This document shows, piece by piece, positions 7,689 through 17,846 of a DNA stretch of 64,000 nt (the first letter of the stretch is position 1; the number at the start of each line of letters is the position of its first letter). This DNA comes from Enterobacter wuhouensis (lineage in GTDB: Bacteria; Pseudomonadota; Gammaproteobacteria; Enterobacterales; Enterobacteriaceae). Location: NCBI RefSeq assembly GCF_004331265.1, contig NZ_SJOO01000007.1:1-64000 (forward strand), in the 5' to 3' direction. Both the position numbers and the translations under genes were made by a program. The notes beneath the pieces are model-generated. The model was not told the DNA's origin. It searched no databases and was given only the letters and a program-made list of their open reading frames with translations.

Positions 7689-8041
7689 ATGATGTCCAGC
7701 ACGTGTTCCGGCGGGCGACCAATGCGTGCCTTGCCGTTGGCGACCACAATCGGGCGCTCAATCAGCTTTGGATTTTCAACCATCGCCTGAATCAGCTGCT
7801 CCTCGGTAAGATGCGCATCGTCCAGATTCAGCGACTTATACAGATCCTCTTTCTGGCGCATTAGCTCGCGCGCGCTGCCCATCTCCAGCATATTCAGCAG
7901 GTGGCGGATCGTCTTTGCGTCCGGTGGCGTTTCCAGATACAGCACCACCTCCGGATCGACGCCGTTAGACTTCAGCAGGCTGAGGGTGTCGCGGCTCTTG
8001 GAGCAGCGGGGGTTATGGTAGATTTTTACCGCGTCTGTCAT
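7685..8041 (-). CDS. yfgD: ArsC-family (arsenate reductase-like) protein YfgD
   Basis: Small cytoplasmic thioredoxin-fold protein of 118 residues in the glutaredoxin-dependent ArsC family. The HX3CX3R signature is present (HNPRCSKSR, Cys near residue 12), and the later ERPIVVANGKARIGRPPE block carries the conserved arginines. I start at the ATG at 8041 with GGAG upstream. Longer readings run back into bepA. The order bepA-yfgD is the same as in E. coli. There is no ars operon around it, so a role in arsenic resistance is not shown by context. Confidence 0.9.
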   Translation of the reverse strand: MTDAVKIYHNPRCSKSRDTLSLLKSNGVDPEVVLYLETPPDAKTIRHLLNMLEMGSARELMRQKEDLYKSLNLDDAHLTEEQLIQAMVENPKLIERPIVVANGKARIGRPPEHVLDII

Positions 8042-8054
8042 GACATCTCCTTGA

Positions 8055-9518
8055 TTACATCTTCTCGTACGGCTTGAAGCGCTGCTGCAGCCCGCGCAGC
8101 TGATCGATACGCGCATCGTAACGCGCCTGCTGCAGGCTGCCGAGCTTGACCTGCGAACTGGCGCTGCTCAGCATCGATATGGCCTGGTCAAGACGCCCGA
8201 CCAGCGCAAAGCCTTCGGCGCGCGCCGCAAGCTCCTGGTCGCGATTGCCCAGCTGGGCCTCGGCCTGAGCAAGCAGATCCCAGCCGTTTTGATCGTCTTT
8301 ATTGTTAAAGGTGTAGCGGTTCAGGATGGTCGCCGCTTCGCCCGGCTGACCGCCCTGCAGGTAAGCATTCGCCAGGTTGAGCTGCAGCACCGGGTTGGTA
8401 CGCACGTCTTTCGCCCCTTTCAGACGATTGATGGCGTCGGTGGCTTTTTTCTGCCCCAGATCGATATCGGTTGAAAGGTCGAGATACCACGGATTGTTAG
8501 GATCGGCGGCCAGCAGCGGCTGCAGCGTTTTGCGCGCCTCGTCGTATTTACTGGCCTCCATCGCCTGCAGCGCCTGCCCGTACTGCGCGGCATTTTTCTC
8601 ACGCACGTTGCCCTTTGCCAGCGCGTCCAGCAGGTCGCTGGTGAGCTGGTTACGCCCGGAGTTATACATTCCCAGCGTTCTGACTTTCGCCATATAGAAA
8701 TCCTGCGACGACTGGACTACCACCGGACGCATCTGGTTGGCGCGGTTACGGGCATCCGACAGGCGGCTTTCCGGCAGCGGGTGCGTCAGCAGAATTTCAG
8801 GTGGACGCGTCGAATAACGTGCCTGATCCAGCAGTTTTTCGAGGAAGCTCGGCATCGCCTGCGGATCAAAGCCCGAGCGCTGGAGCACCTGGATACCGAT
8901 GCGGTCCGCTTCTTGCTCGTTTTGCTGCGTGAAGCTGATCATGCCCTGGCGCGTTCCCGCCAGCGTACCGGTCAGTGCCGCCATCCCGGCCTGCGGGCTG
9001 GCCATCGCCAGCAGAATGGAGCCGAGTGCGCCCACCCAGGTGAGCGGGGCGTTACGCTTTTGGTCTTCCATTGCGCGCGCCAGGTGGCGCTGGGTGACGT
9101 GAGAAATTTCGTGCGCCATCACCGACGCCAGCTGGCTTTCGTTGTCGGAGTAGCGGAATAACGCCGAATGCAGCACCACGTTGCCGCCAAAGAAGGCGAA
9201 GGCGTTGATTTCGTCGTTATTGATTAAATAGAAGTGGAAGGGCGTTTTCACCGAGTCGGCGTGGGCAACCAGGCGCATCCCCAGGCCGTTAATATACTGC
9301 ACCAGCAAGGGGTCATTGATCAGCGGGGCGCTGCCGCGCAGCTGGCGGACATAGTAATCACCCATCTGCATCTCTTGCCCAATAGAGAGCGTGCTTCCTG
9401 CCGTGGTCCCCATATCCGGCAATGAATCGGACGAGTCAGCAAAAGCAGGCATGACCTGACCGACCGCCATTGCGGCAATCAGCGTTGCAACCAGTGTTTT
9501 TCTCAACTGCCTGAACAT
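8055..9518 (-). CDS. bepA: Periplasmic metalloprotease/chaperone BepA
   Basis: M48-family zinc protease that helps LptD assembly and degrades stalled outer-membrane proteins. It is 487 residues from MFRQLRKT (start 9518), equal to E. coli BepA. There is a cleavable signal peptide ending PAFADS, the HEISH zinc motif in [17 protein letters not shown], a distal glutamate in QEADRIG, and C-terminal TPR repeats from about residue 310. It is followed after 13 bases by yfgD, so the two are probably co-transcribed. Confidence 0.97.
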   Translation of the reverse strand: MFRQLRKTLVATLIAAMAVGQVMPAFADSSDSLPDMGTTAGSTLSIGQEMQMGDYYVRQLRGSAPLINDPLLVQYINGLGMRLVAHADSVKTPFHFYLINNDEINAFAFFGGNVVLHSALFRYSDNESQLASVMAHEISHVTQRHLARAMEDQKRNAPLTWVGALGSILLAMASPQAGMAALTGTLAGTRQGMISFTQQNEQEADRIGIQVLQRSGFDPQAMPSFLEKLLDQARYSTRPPEILLTHPLPESRLSDARNRANQMRPVVVQSSQDFYMAKVRTLGMYNSGRNQLTSDLLDALAKGNVREKNAAQYGQALQAMEASKYDEARKTLQPLLAADPNNPWYLDLSTDIDLGQKKATDAINRLKGAKDVRTNPVLQLNLANAYLQGGQPGEAATILNRYTFNNKDDQNGWDLLAQAEAQLGNRDQELAARAEGFALVGRLDQAISMLSSASSQVKLGSLQQARYDARIDQLRGLQQRFKPYEKM

Positions 9519-9738
9519 AACCACTGTCCTGTATTTTGGATGTGCTAATTTGACCGATGAACCGGCTTATCGTTCATCTCCACTGCTCTGCGAGTGTAGC
9601 CGTGTTGTCGCATGAAGAAAATCCCATTCATCAGGGTTTTGCGAATCGTTACAGTGATACAAAAAGGAAAGTCTTTTTTGTGACAGTTCGATACAATTCA
9701 CATTCTCACTCCCGCCATCCGATTCAGGGAAGGGTTGT

Positions 9739-10803
9739 ATGCTCGAAATGTTAATGCAGTGGTATCGGCGTCGTTTTAGCGATCCAGAAGCCATTGCTCT
9801 GCTGGTTATTCTGCTTGCCGGGTTCGGTATTCTTTTCTTCTTTAGCGGCCTGCTGGCCCCCCTGCTGGTGGCGATTGTGCTGGCGTATTTGCTGGAATGG
9901 CCCACGGCACGTCTGGAGAATATCGGCTGTTCCCGCCGCTGGGCGACCAGCATCGTGCTGGTGCTGTTTGTCGGCATATTATTGCTGATGTCATTTGTGG
10001 TGATGCCCATCGCCTGGCAGCAGGGGATCTACCTGATCCGCGATATGCCCGGCATGTTGAACAAGCTGTCTGATTTCGCCGCCACGCTGCCGCGTCGTTA
10101 TCCGGCCCTGATGGATGCCGGGATCATTGATGCGATGGCCGAAAATATCCGCGCCCGCATCATGACGATGGGCGACTCGGTGGTGAAATACTCTCTGGCC
10201 TCGCTGGTCGGGCTGCTGACGCTGGCGGTTTATCTCGTACTCGTCCCGCTCATGGTATTTTTCCTGGTTAAGGATAAAGACCAGATGCTGAACGCCGTCA
10301 GGCGCATTTTACCGCGCAATCGCGGGCTGGCTGGGCAGGTATGGGAAGAGATGAACCAGCAGATCACCAACTACATTCGCGGCAAAGTGCTGGAGATGAT
10401 TGTGGTGGGCGTGGCGACCTGGATTGGGTTCCTGATCTTCGGCCTGAACTATTCGCTGCTGCTGGCGGTGCTGGTGGGGCTTTCCGTGCTCATTCCGTAT
10501 ATCGGCGCCTTCGTGGTGACTATTCCGGTAGTGGGCGTCGCGCTGTTCCAGTTTGGCCTCGGCACCGAGTTCTGGAGCTGTTTCGCGGTCTACCTGATCA
10601 TTCAGGGGCTGGACGGTAACCTGCTGGTGCCGGTGCTGTTCTCGGAAGCGGTAAACCTGCACCCGCTGGTGATTATCCTGTCCGTCGTGATTTTCGGCGG
10701 TCTGTGGGGATTCTGGGGCGTGTTCTTTGCGATTCCGCTGGCGACGCTGATTAAAGCCGTGGTCCATGCGTGGCCGGATGTGCCGGCGGTTGAAGAGAAG
10801 TAG
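9739..10803 (+). CDS. perM: AI-2E family permease PerM
   Basis: Inner-membrane protein of 354 residues with about eight transmembrane segments in the AI-2 exporter-like (UPF0118) family. It is nearly co-linear with E. coli PerM from MLEMLMQWYRRRFSD onward, with the family stretch IPYIGAFVVTIPVV near residue 250 and the end FWGVFFAIPLATLIKAV. GGAAGGG lies upstream of the ATG. It diverges from bepA. The transported substrate is not known. Confidence 0.93.
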   Translation: MLEMLMQWYRRRFSDPEAIALLVILLAGFGILFFFSGLLAPLLVAIVLAYLLEWPTARLENIGCSRRWATSIVLVLFVGILLLMSFVVMPIAWQQGIYLIRDMPGMLNKLSDFAATLPRRYPALMDAGIIDAMAENIRARIMTMGDSVVKYSLASLVGLLTLAVYLVLVPLMVFFLVKDKDQMLNAVRRILPRNRGLAGQVWEEMNQQITNYIRGKVLEMIVVGVATWIGFLIFGLNYSLLLAVLVGLSVLIPYIGAFVVTIPVVGVALFQFGLGTEFWSCFAVYLIIQGLDGNLLVPVLFSEAVNLHPLVIILSVVIFGGLWGFWGVFFAIPLATLIKAVVHAWPDVPAVEEK

Positions 10804-10821
10804 TTTTTGTGCGGCCTGATG

Positions 10822-10857
10822 CCCTCACCCCGACCCTCTCCCACGGGGAGAGGGGGA
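10822..10857. repeat. GC-rich dispersed repeat, copy 1
   Basis: CCCTCACCCCGACCCTCTCC then ACGGGGAGAGGGGG: a pyrimidine-rich arm with a core hairpin CCTCTCCC / GGGGAGAGG. Related copies occur at 18552, 18594, 45598, 45655 and 50187, always between genes. This copy lies in the convergent perM-bcp gap. Confidence 0.8.
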
Positions 10858-10865
10858 AAACACTA

Positions 10866-10891
10866 AAAACGGCAACCTGGGTTGCCGTTTT
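10866..10891. terminator. Bidirectional terminator for perM and bcp
   Basis: A 12-bp perfect stem AAAACGGCAACC / GGTTGCCGTTTT with a 2-base loop. It carries a T run on the plus side and an A run on the left, so it can end both converging transcripts. Confidence 0.85.
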
Positions 10892-10899
10892 GCTGTTTA

Positions 10900-11370
10900 T
10901 CAAGCACTCTCTTTCAACCACTTCAACACCACGTCGTGGTGGTTACTGGTTTTGAAGTCATCGAATACGTGTTCAACTTTACCGTTAGCGTCGATCAGGA
11001 AGCTGATACGGTGGATGCCGTCATAGGTCTTGCCCATAAAGGACTTCTCGCCCCAGACGCCAAACTGCTCGCAAACCTGGTGGTCTTCATCGGAAAGGAG
11101 GGTGAAATTCAGGACCTCTTTTTCCGCAAATCGTGACAGCTTCTCTGGTTTATCGGTGCTGATACCTAGCACTTCCACACCGACTTTTTTCAACTCGTCC
11201 ATGTTGTCGCGTAAGCCGCAGGCCTGTACGGTACAGCCCGGGGTCATGGCTTTCGGGTAGAAATAGACCAGAACGCGCTGTCCCTGGAAGTCGGTCAAAT
11301 TTACTTGCTCGCCGTCTTGATCCGGTAAGCTAAATTTCGGTGCGATGTCACCGGCTTTCAGTGGATTCAT
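10900..11370 (-). CDS. bcp: Thioredoxin-dependent thiol peroxidase
   Basis: Peroxiredoxin of the BCP/PrxQ class that reduces peroxides in the cytoplasm, 156 residues as in E. coli. The peroxidatic cysteine lies in TPGCTVQAC near residue 46, with the resolving cysteine five residues later. The start codon overlaps the gcvR stop by one base (TAATG), so translation is probably coupled to gcvR. Confidence 0.97.
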   Translation of the reverse strand: MNPLKAGDIAPKFSLPDQDGEQVNLTDFQGQRVLVYFYPKAMTPGCTVQACGLRDNMDELKKVGVEVLGISTDKPEKLSRFAEKEVLNFTLLSDEDHQVCEQFGVWGEKSFMGKTYDGIHRISFLIDANGKVEHVFDDFKTSNHHDVVLKWLKESA

Positions 11371-11939
11371 TACTCAACTCCATCCTGTTCGTGCTGCGAA
11401 TAATTGACGACGCTTATACTGCCCTGCGCGTGTAATTCTGTACAGAGGGCTTTGAACGCTTGCTCAATATTTGATGCATCCTGCGAGGCAGGACTGTGCG
11501 CGGTAATTTGAATAAACAGCACCGGAAGATTGTTGCTATCGCTGGTTTGCGTGCGGGAAACCAGTTCAGCAATGTTCATCTGATGGCTGTCAAAAAGCGC
11601 GGTAAAGCGCTCAATCAGATGGGGGGAATCAGGCACTTCAACCTGCACCCAGACGGTTGCGGGCATTGCCGGACGTGGGCGCGCGTTGGTGCGCTTCATC
11701 ACAATCAGTAAATCCAGCTCGGCGCCTTTCAGCGGCAGGGTCGATTCAATCAGCGTAATGGCGTTCCATGTCCCGGAAAGCAGCATAATAAACGTGAACT
11801 CTTCGCCCAGCATCGCCAGACGACTGTCTTCGATATTACAGCCGCAGCTGCTGACGTGACGGGTGATGGTGTTCACAATACCCGGCCTGTCGGCACCCAG
11901 CGCAGTGATAACCAGGTAATGTTGTGATGAGGTTGTCAA
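11370..11939 (-). CDS. gcvR: Glycine cleavage system repressor GcvR
   Basis: Two-ACT-domain protein of 189 residues that binds GcvA and blocks gcvTHP activation when glycine is low. The first ACT domain (LVITALGADRPGIVNTITRHV) starts near residue 9, and the second (VEVPDSPHLIERFTALFDSH) near residue 103. It diverges from dapA and is followed directly by bcp. Confidence 0.95.
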   Translation of the reverse strand: MTTSSQHYLVITALGADRPGIVNTITRHVSSCGCNIEDSRLAMLGEEFTFIMLLSGTWNAITLIESTLPLKGAELDLLIVMKRTNARPRPAMPATVWVQVEVPDSPHLIERFTALFDSHQMNIAELVSRTQTSDSNNLPVLFIQITAHSPASQDASNIEQAFKALCTELHAQGSISVVNYSQHEQDGVE

Positions 11940-12084
11940 ACCTGTTCTTCCTTTGCTTGGTTAAGTCTTCCTAAGGAAAGCATAAAAAAAACATGCATAC
12001 AACCGCCTGAGAGCCTCAGGTCGCTTGCTTTTATTACAGTTCCAAACGTAACATTGAGACTCTTGTTCGCACAGAGGATGGCCC

Positions 12085-12963
12085 ATGTTCACGGGAAGTA
12101 TTGTCGCGCTTGTTACACCGATGGATGAAAAAGGTAACGTCTGCCGGTCCAGCATGAAAAAGCTGATTGATTACCATGTCGCCAATGGAACCTCGGCGAT
12201 CGTTTCGGTAGGGACTACCGGTGAATCTGCAACGCTGAGCCACGAAGAGCACGGCGATGTGGTTATGTTGACCCTCGAACTGGCTGACGGGCGTATCCCG
12301 GTCATCGCAGGTACGGGTGCGAACGCAACCGCAGAGGCTATTAGCCTGACCCAACGTTTTAACGACAGCGGCATCGTGGGCTGTCTGACGGTGACCCCTT
12401 ACTACAACCGTCCAACTCAGGAAGGTCTGTTCCAGCATTTCAAAGCCATCGCTGAACATACTGACTTGCCGCAAATTCTGTATAATGTGCCGTCCCGTAC
12501 CGGTTGCGATATGCTGCCGGAAACCGTTGGCCGTCTCTCGAAAGTAAAAAATATTATCGCGATTAAAGAGGCAACGGGGAACTTAAGCCGCGTTCATCAG
12601 ATCAAAGAGCTGGTTTCAGACGACTTTATTCTGCTGAGCGGCGACGATGCGACCGCGCTGGACTTTATGCAGCTCGGTGGTCACGGTGTGATTTCCGTAA
12701 CGGCGAACGTTGCGGCCCGCGATATGGCGGAAATGTGTAAACTGGCGGCTGCGGGTCACTTTGATGACGCTCGCGTGGTCAATCAGCGTCTGATGCCATT
12801 GCACAATAAATTATTTGTCGAACCCAATCCGATCCCAGTGAAATGGGCATGTAAGGAGTTGGGACTTGTAGCAACCGACACGCTGCGTCTGCCAATGACA
12901 CCGATTACCGACCACAGTCGTGACATCGTTGCTGGCGCGCTGAAGCATGCCGGTTTGCTGTAA
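12085..12963 (+). CDS. dapA: 4-hydroxy-tetrahydrodipicolinate synthase
   Basis: First committed enzyme of the lysine/diaminopimelate branch, condensing pyruvate with aspartate semialdehyde. It is 292 residues, the E. coli length. The Schiff-base lysine lies in AIKEATG near residue 161, the catalytic tyrosine in YNVPSRTG near 133, and the threonines in GTTGES near 44-45. The ribosome-binding site is AGAGG. A further ATG at 12078 is out of frame. bamC follows after 16 bases, as in E. coli. Confidence 0.98.
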   Translation: MFTGSIVALVTPMDEKGNVCRSSMKKLIDYHVANGTSAIVSVGTTGESATLSHEEHGDVVMLTLELADGRIPVIAGTGANATAEAISLTQRFNDSGIVGCLTVTPYYNRPTQEGLFQHFKAIAEHTDLPQILYNVPSRTGCDMLPETVGRLSKVKNIIAIKEATGNLSRVHQIKELVSDDFILLSGDDATALDFMQLGGHGVISVTANVAARDMAEMCKLAAAGHFDDARVVNQRLMPLHNKLFVEPNPIPVKWACKELGLVATDTLRLPMTPITDHSRDIVAGALKHAGLL

Positions 12964-12979
12964 AGTTTAGGGAGATTTG

Positions 12980-14014
12980 ATGGCTTATTCAGTACAGAAG
13001 TCGCGCCTGGCGAAGGTTGCGGGTGTTTCGCTTGTTATGCTGCTCGCTGCCTGTAGTTCAGACTCGCGCTACAAGCGCCAGGTGAGCGGTGATGAATCCT
13101 ATCTGGATGCCGCGCCGCTTGCTGAACTTCACGCACCTGCCGGCATGATCCTGCCGATTCAGAACGGCGATTATAATATCCCCGTGACGAACGGCAGCGG
13201 TCTGGTAGGAAAAGCGCTCGATATTCGTCCACCGGCTCAGCCGCTGGCGCTGGTGAGCGGGGCGCGTACCCAGTTCACCGGCGATACGGCATCGCTGCTG
13301 GTTGAAAACGCCCGTAACAGCACGCTGTGGCCGCAGGTGGTGAGCGTCATTCAGTCGAAGAACTACACGATCGATAAACGCGATGACGCCAGCCAGACCT
13401 TAACCACGGACTGGATTGAATGGAACCGTCTGGATGAAGATCAGCAGTACCGCGGTCGTTATCAAGTCTCCGTGAAACCACAGGGCTATCAGCAGGCGGT
13501 AACCGTTAAGCTGCTGAACCTGGAGCAGGCGGGTAAACCGGTTGCTGATGCGGCGTCCATGCAGCGTTACAGCACCGAAATGCTGAACGTGATTGCCGCC
13601 GGTCTGGATAAGAACGCCACCGACGCCGCGAATGCTGCGCAGGGCCGCAGCGGTTCTACCTTCGACGTGCAGAGCGCCGCAGATGATACCGGTCTGCCAA
13701 TGCTGGTCGTGCGTGCACCGTTTAACCAGACCTGGCAGCGCCTGCCAGCGACGCTGGAAAAAGTGGGCATGAAGGTTACCGACAGCACGCGTTCAACGGG
13801 CAGCATGACGGCAACGTACAAGCCGCTGTCTGACAGCGCCTGGCAGGAACTGGGAGCACGCGATCCACAGCTGGCTTCTGGTGACTATAAAATCCAGGTC
13901 GGCGATCTCGATAACCGCAGTAGCCTGCAGTTTATCGACCCGAAAGGTCACACGCTGACCCAGTCGCAGAACGATGCGCTGGTCGCCGTCTTCCAGGCGG
14001 CATTCAGCAAATAA
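12980..14014 (+). CDS. bamC: Outer-membrane assembly lipoprotein BamC
   Basis: Lipoprotein subunit of the BAM complex, 344 residues. The lipoprotein signal ends LLAAC with the lipidated cysteine at residue 25. A long unstructured N-terminal region is followed by two helix-grip domains (about 100-215 and 225-344). I choose the ATG at 12980 over the TTG directly before it because GGGAGA is well placed and the protein then matches E. coli BamC. It is second in an operon with dapA. Confidence 0.97.
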   Translation: MAYSVQKSRLAKVAGVSLVMLLAACSSDSRYKRQVSGDESYLDAAPLAELHAPAGMILPIQNGDYNIPVTNGSGLVGKALDIRPPAQPLALVSGARTQFTGDTASLLVENARNSTLWPQVVSVIQSKNYTIDKRDDASQTLTTDWIEWNRLDEDQQYRGRYQVSVKPQGYQQAVTVKLLNLEQAGKPVADAASMQRYSTEMLNVIAAGLDKNATDAANAAQGRSGSTFDVQSAADDTGLPMLVVRAPFNQTWQRLPATLEKVGMKVTDSTRSTGSMTATYKPLSDSAWQELGARDPQLASGDYKIQVGDLDNRSSLQFIDPKGHTLTQSQNDALVAVFQAAFSK

Positions 14015-14019
14015 ATATG

Positions 14020-14045
14020 AGGGCTGGTTAATCCAGCCCTTTTTA
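14020..14045 (+). terminator. Terminator after bamC
   Basis: The stem AGGGCTGG (14020-14027) / CCAGCCCT (14033-14040) is followed by TTTTTA. It ends the dapA-bamC transcript before the purC promoter. Confidence 0.88.
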
Positions 14046-14055
14046 TTTTCGTGCC

Positions 14056-14079
14056 ACGCAAACGTGTGCGTGGCATAAT
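14056..14079 (+). promoter_or_regulatory. PurR operator and purC promoter -10
   Basis: ACGCAAACGTGTGCGT (14056-14071) differs by one base from the PurR consensus palindrome. CATAAT (14074-14079) follows directly as the likely -10, so repressor binding would cover the promoter. Purine repression of purC through PurR is established in E. coli. Confidence 0.85.
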
Positions 14080-14123
14080 ATCCCCAGTTTTGAACACAAA
14101 TCATCACACCAGGAGTAATCAAG

Positions 14124-14837
14124 ATGCAGAAGCAAGCTGAGTTGTATCGTGGCAAAGCGAAGACCGTATACAGCACGGAAAACCCGGATCTGTTGGTGCT
14201 CGAGTTCCGCAATGATACGTCAGCAGGGGATGGCGCACGCATTGAGCAGTTCGATCGTAAAGGCATGGTGAACAACAAGTTCAACCACTTCATTATGACC
14301 AGGCTGGCCGAAGCGGGTATCCCGACTCAAATGGAAGCCTTGCTCTCCGATACGGAATGTCTGGTGAAAAAGCTGGATATGGTTCCGGTTGAGTGCGTTG
14401 TTCGTAACCGTGCTGCGGGCTCCCTGGTGAAGCGTCTGGGCATTGAAGAAGGTATCGAACTCAATCCACCGCTGTTCGACCTGTTCCTGAAAAACGACGC
14501 CATGCACGACCCGATGGTCAACGAATCTTACTGCGAAACCTTCGGCTGGGTGAGCAAGGAGAATCTGGCGCGTATGCAGGAGCTGACCTACAAAGCGAAC
14601 GACGTGCTGAAAAAGCTGTTTGATGACGCGGGCCTGATCCTGGTCGACTTTAAGCTGGAGTTCGGCCTGTTCAAAGGCGAAGTGGTGCTGGGCGATGAGT
14701 TTTCACCGGACGGCAGCCGCCTGTGGGATAAAGAAACCCTGGATAAAATGGACAAAGACCGTTTCCGTCAGAGCCTCGGTGGCCTGATCGAAGCGTACGA
14801 AGCGGTTGCCCATCGTTTAGGCGTTAAGCTCGACTAA
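14124..14837 (+). CDS. purC: SAICAR synthetase
   Basis: Adds aspartate to CAIR in de novo purine synthesis. It is 237 residues, identical in length to E. coli PurC. Typical blocks are YRGKAKTVY (ATP site, residues 8-16), [13 protein letters not shown] near 95 and LVDFKLEFG near 173. AGGAG lies 8 bases before the ATG. It is monocistronic, with its own PurR-controlled promoter and a hairpin downstream. Confidence 0.98.
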   Translation: MQKQAELYRGKAKTVYSTENPDLLVLEFRNDTSAGDGARIEQFDRKGMVNNKFNHFIMTRLAEAGIPTQMEALLSDTECLVKKLDMVPVECVVRNRAAGSLVKRLGIEEGIELNPPLFDLFLKNDAMHDPMVNESYCETFGWVSKENLARMQELTYKANDVLKKLFDDAGLILVDFKLEFGLFKGEVVLGDEFSPDGSRLWDKETLDKMDKDRFRQSLGGLIEAYEAVAHRLGVKLD

Positions 14838-14848
14838 TCCCCTCATTT

Positions 14849-14884
14849 GCCAAGGGATGTTCGCATCCTTTGGCGTCTTACCTT
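14849..14884 (+). terminator. Hairpin with UUCG loop after purC
   Basis: GCCAAGGGATG (14849-14859) pairs with CATCCTTTGGC (14864-14874) through one G-T wobble and an extra-stable TTCG loop. The T tract after it is weak (GTCTTACCTTTG), so termination efficiency is uncertain. Confidence 0.6.
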
Positions 14885-14957
14885 TGTTTCCTATGGTAAT
14901 CCTGCCGTTAACCGCCTACGATCATAGCTATTATTAATGGAATAGTTCGAGGTAGTT

Positions 14958-15827
14958 ATGCGCTGGCAAGGGCGTCGTGAAAGTGACAATGTAGAAGACA
15001 GGCGCAGTAGTGGCGGCGGTGGCCCCTCAATGGGCGGCCCCGGCTTCCGGTTACCCAGCGGAAAGGGCGGTATTATTCTGCTGATCGTGGTGCTGGTTGC
15101 AGGCTATTACGGCGTCGATCTCACCGGCTTAATGACCGGCGAACCGCTGCAACAGCAGCAACAATCTCAGCATTCAATCAGCCCGAATGACGATGAAGCG
15201 GCCAAATTTACCTCCGTTATCCTTGCGACGACCGAAGACACCTGGGGTCAACAGTTCGAGAAAATGGGGCGTACCTATCAGCAGCCGAAACTGGTGATGT
15301 ACCGGGGCGCGACGCGCACCGGCTGCGGAACAGGGCAGTCGGTAATGGGGCCGTTTTACTGCCCGGCTGACGGCACCGTCTATATCGATCTCTCATTTTA
15401 TGACGACATGAAAAACAAGCTGGGCGCCGACGGCGATTTTGCTCAGGGCTATGTCATTGCGCATGAAGTGGGTCACCACGTGCAGAAGCTGCTGGGGATT
15501 GAGCCTAAGGTGCGTCAGCTGCAGCAGAATGCGTCTCAGGCGGAAGTGAACCGTCTATCCGTGCGCATGGAGCTGCAGGCGGACTGCTTCGCGGGCGTCT
15601 GGGGCCACAGCATGAAGCAGCAGGGCGTACTTGAGTCCGGAGACCTGGAAGAGGCGTTAAACGCAGCGCAGGCCATTGGCGACGATCGTCTCCAGCAGCA
15701 GAGCCAGGGGCGCGTCGTGCCGGATAGCTTTACGCACGGGACGTCTGAACAACGCTATAGCTGGTTCAAGCGCGGCTTCGACAGCGGCGATCCGGCGCAG
15801 TGTAATACCTTCGGCAAAGCTATGTGA
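14958..15827 (+). CDS. ypfJ: Predicted neutral zinc metallopeptidase YpfJ
   Basis: Membrane-anchored protein of 289 residues. It has a Gly/Arg-rich cytoplasmic N-terminus, one transmembrane helix at about 37-55 ([19 protein letters not shown]), a glutamine-rich linker and a zinc-peptidase domain with HEVGHH near residue 170. It belongs to the YpfJ/KPN_00277 family, whose substrate is unknown. The stop overlaps the tmcA start (TGATG), so the two are coupled. Confidence 0.9.
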   Translation: MRWQGRRESDNVEDRRSSGGGGPSMGGPGFRLPSGKGGIILLIVVLVAGYYGVDLTGLMTGEPLQQQQQSQHSISPNDDEAAKFTSVILATTEDTWGQQFEKMGRTYQQPKLVMYRGATRTGCGTGQSVMGPFYCPADGTVYIDLSFYDDMKNKLGADGDFAQGYVIAHEVGHHVQKLLGIEPKVRQLQQNASQAEVNRLSVRMELQADCFAGVWGHSMKQQGVLESGDLEEALNAAQAIGDDRLQQQSQGRVVPDSFTHGTSEQRYSWFKRGFDSGDPAQCNTFGKAM

Positions 15828-17773
15828 TGCTGCCGTTTGTTAATCTGATCGACCAGCTTACGCGCAAAGGGCAGCGTCGGCTGGTGGTGCTCAGCGGCGA
15901 TGCGCAGTGGACGGCTGCGCAGGCCGCAGCGCTGCGAAACGATCTGCCCGGCGACTGGCTGTGGCTGGAGGATAACCCCTCGAAGGCCATCAGCGGCCTG
16001 CTGGGGCGCGAGTTTCTGCACGCTGTTTTTGACGCGCGCTCGGGGTTCGATGTTTCCGCCTTTGCGGCGCTGAGCGGTACCCTGCGCGCCGGCAGCCTCC
16101 TTGTGCTGCTGGTGCCGCCGCTGGCGGGCTGGGCGCAGATGCCGGACGCAGATTCCGTGCGCTGGAGCGACAGCCCCGAGCCGATCGCCACACCGCGCTT
16201 TATTCACCATTTTTGCCGTACGATCGCTGACGACCCGGACGCGATCGTGTGGCGGCAAAACCAGCCGTTATCGATTCCCTCTTTTCCAGACGTCCCCGAC
16301 TGGCAGCCTGCCAGCGGCGCGCCGCAGCGCGAGCAGGCTGAGATCCTGAACAAAATTCTGTCCCTGCAGAGCGGCATTGTCGCCGTCACGGCGGCGCGCG
16401 GGCGCGGAAAGTCCGCCCTGGCCGGGATGTTGCTCAACAGTATTGAGGGCAGCGCCGTCGTTACCGCTCCGGCTAAAGGCGCAACCGACGTTATCGCCCG
16501 CTTTGCCGGGGATAACTATCGCTTTATGGCGCCGGACGCGCTGCTTGCCTCTGCGATTCAGGCCGACTGGCTGATTGTCGACGAGGCGGCTGCAATTCCT
16601 GGCCCGCTTCTTGAGAAGCTGGCCGCGCGTTTTCCTCGCGTGCTGCTAACGACCACGGTGCAGGGGTATGAAGGAACGGGCCGGGGGTTTTTGCTGAAGT
16701 TCTGCGCCCGGTTCAGCGCCCTGCAGCGGTATAGCTTATCCGCGCCGGTTCGCTGGGCTGCCGGGTGTCCGCTTGAACGGGTCGTTGCCCGCGCGCTGCT
16801 GTTTGACGATCGGCTTATCGACCGTAAGCCGGAAGGTGAGGTGCGTTTCGCGGCGCTGGAACCACGTGCGTGGGAGAGTAACCCGCCGCTGGTGGCGAGC
16901 GTGTATGAGCTGCTGTGCGCCGCGCACTATCGTACTTCACCGCTTGATTTGCGCCGGATGATGGACGCCCCCGGCCAGCATTTTGCCGTCGCGCAAACCG
17001 ATTCGGCTATCGCGGGCGCGCTCTGGCTGGTGGATGAAGGCGGGCTAAGCGCAGCTCTTAGTCGTGCCGTCTGGGCGGGATTCAGGCGTCCACGCGGCAA
17101 CCTGGTGGCGCAGTCGCTGGCGGCGCACGGCGGTTCGCCGCTGGCGGCAACGCTGAAAGGACGACGGGTCAGCCGCATTGCGGTGCATCCGCATCGCCAG
17201 CGGGAAGGCATCGGGCAGGCACTGATCCGCAGTGCGCATGGGGAGGATTATCTTTCGGTGAGTTTTGGCTATACCGACGAGCTATGGCGTTTCTGGCAGC
17301 AGTGCGGCTTTGTGCTCGTGCGGATGGGCAGCCATCGTGAGGCAAGCAGCGGCTGCTACACCGCGATGGCGCTCCTGCCGCAAAGCGAGGCGGGGCAAAC
17401 GCTGTGTGAACACGCGCACCGCCGCCTGTGTCGCGATGCGCGAGTATTATCCGCCTGGAACGACGAAAAGATCCCGGTGAACGACGGCTGGGACGCTACC
17501 CTTAATGATGATGACTGGCTGGAGCTGGCCGGGTTCGCCTTTGCGCATCGGGCGTTTTCGACCTCTGTCGCAGCCTTAACGCGCCTGCTGTTAAACGTTG
17601 AGCTACCGCTTCCGTCCCTTCGCGGAAAAATGGCCGGGGAAACGGACGGCGCAGGACGAAAAGCGCAGCTGGCAAATCTGCGCAAGGACGCGGCGCAGGC
17701 GCTTGAAAGCCTTGATCGTGCGCGCTGTCAGCAGTTGAAAGACGCTATTTTGCAATGGCAATTTTTTCAATGA
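15827..17773 (+). CDS. tmcA: tRNA(Met) cytidine acetyltransferase
   Basis: Makes N4-acetylcytidine at the wobble base of elongator tRNA-Met, using acetyl-CoA and ATP. It is 648 residues from the ATG overlapping the ypfJ stop, a little shorter than the E. coli enzyme (about 671) at both ends. The helicase-like ATPase has P-loop AARGRGKSALAG near residue 190 and IVDEAAAIP near 250. The GNAT-type domain follows, with SRIAVHPHRQREGIG near 450. Confidence 0.95.
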   Translation: MLPFVNLIDQLTRKGQRRLVVLSGDAQWTAAQAAALRNDLPGDWLWLEDNPSKAISGLLGREFLHAVFDARSGFDVSAFAALSGTLRAGSLLVLLVPPLAGWAQMPDADSVRWSDSPEPIATPRFIHHFCRTIADDPDAIVWRQNQPLSIPSFPDVPDWQPASGAPQREQAEILNKILSLQSGIVAVTAARGRGKSALAGMLLNSIEGSAVVTAPAKGATDVIARFAGDNYRFMAPDALLASAIQADWLIVDEAAAIPGPLLEKLAARFPRVLLTTTVQGYEGTGRGFLLKFCARFSALQRYSLSAPVRWAAGCPLERVVARALLFDDRLIDRKPEGEVRFAALEPRAWESNPPLVASVYELLCAAHYRTSPLDLRRMMDAPGQHFAVAQTDSAIAGALWLVDEGGLSAALSRAVWAGFRRPRGNLVAQSLAAHGGSPLAATLKGRRVSRIAVHPHRQREGIGQALIRSAHGEDYLSVSFGYTDELWRFWQQCGFVLVRMGSHREASSGCYTAMALLPQSEAGQTLCEHAHRRLCRDARVLSAWNDEKIPVNDGWDATLNDDDWLELAGFAFAHRAFSTSVAALTRLLLNVELPLPSLRGKMAGETDGAGRKAQLANLRKDAAQALESLDRARCQQLKDAILQWQFFQ

Positions 17774-17846
17774 CTTATTCAGTAAACTGGCATGGTCATT
17801 ACCCCGCAGAGGCGTAGAATTCTGCTTATCAATTAAGGAGAACGCC

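Noticed and set aside
12006..12020. Small hairpin CCTGAG/CTCAGG in the gcvR-dapA gap
   Set aside because: Six base pairs with a 3-base loop and no T run, too weak to call a regulatory element.
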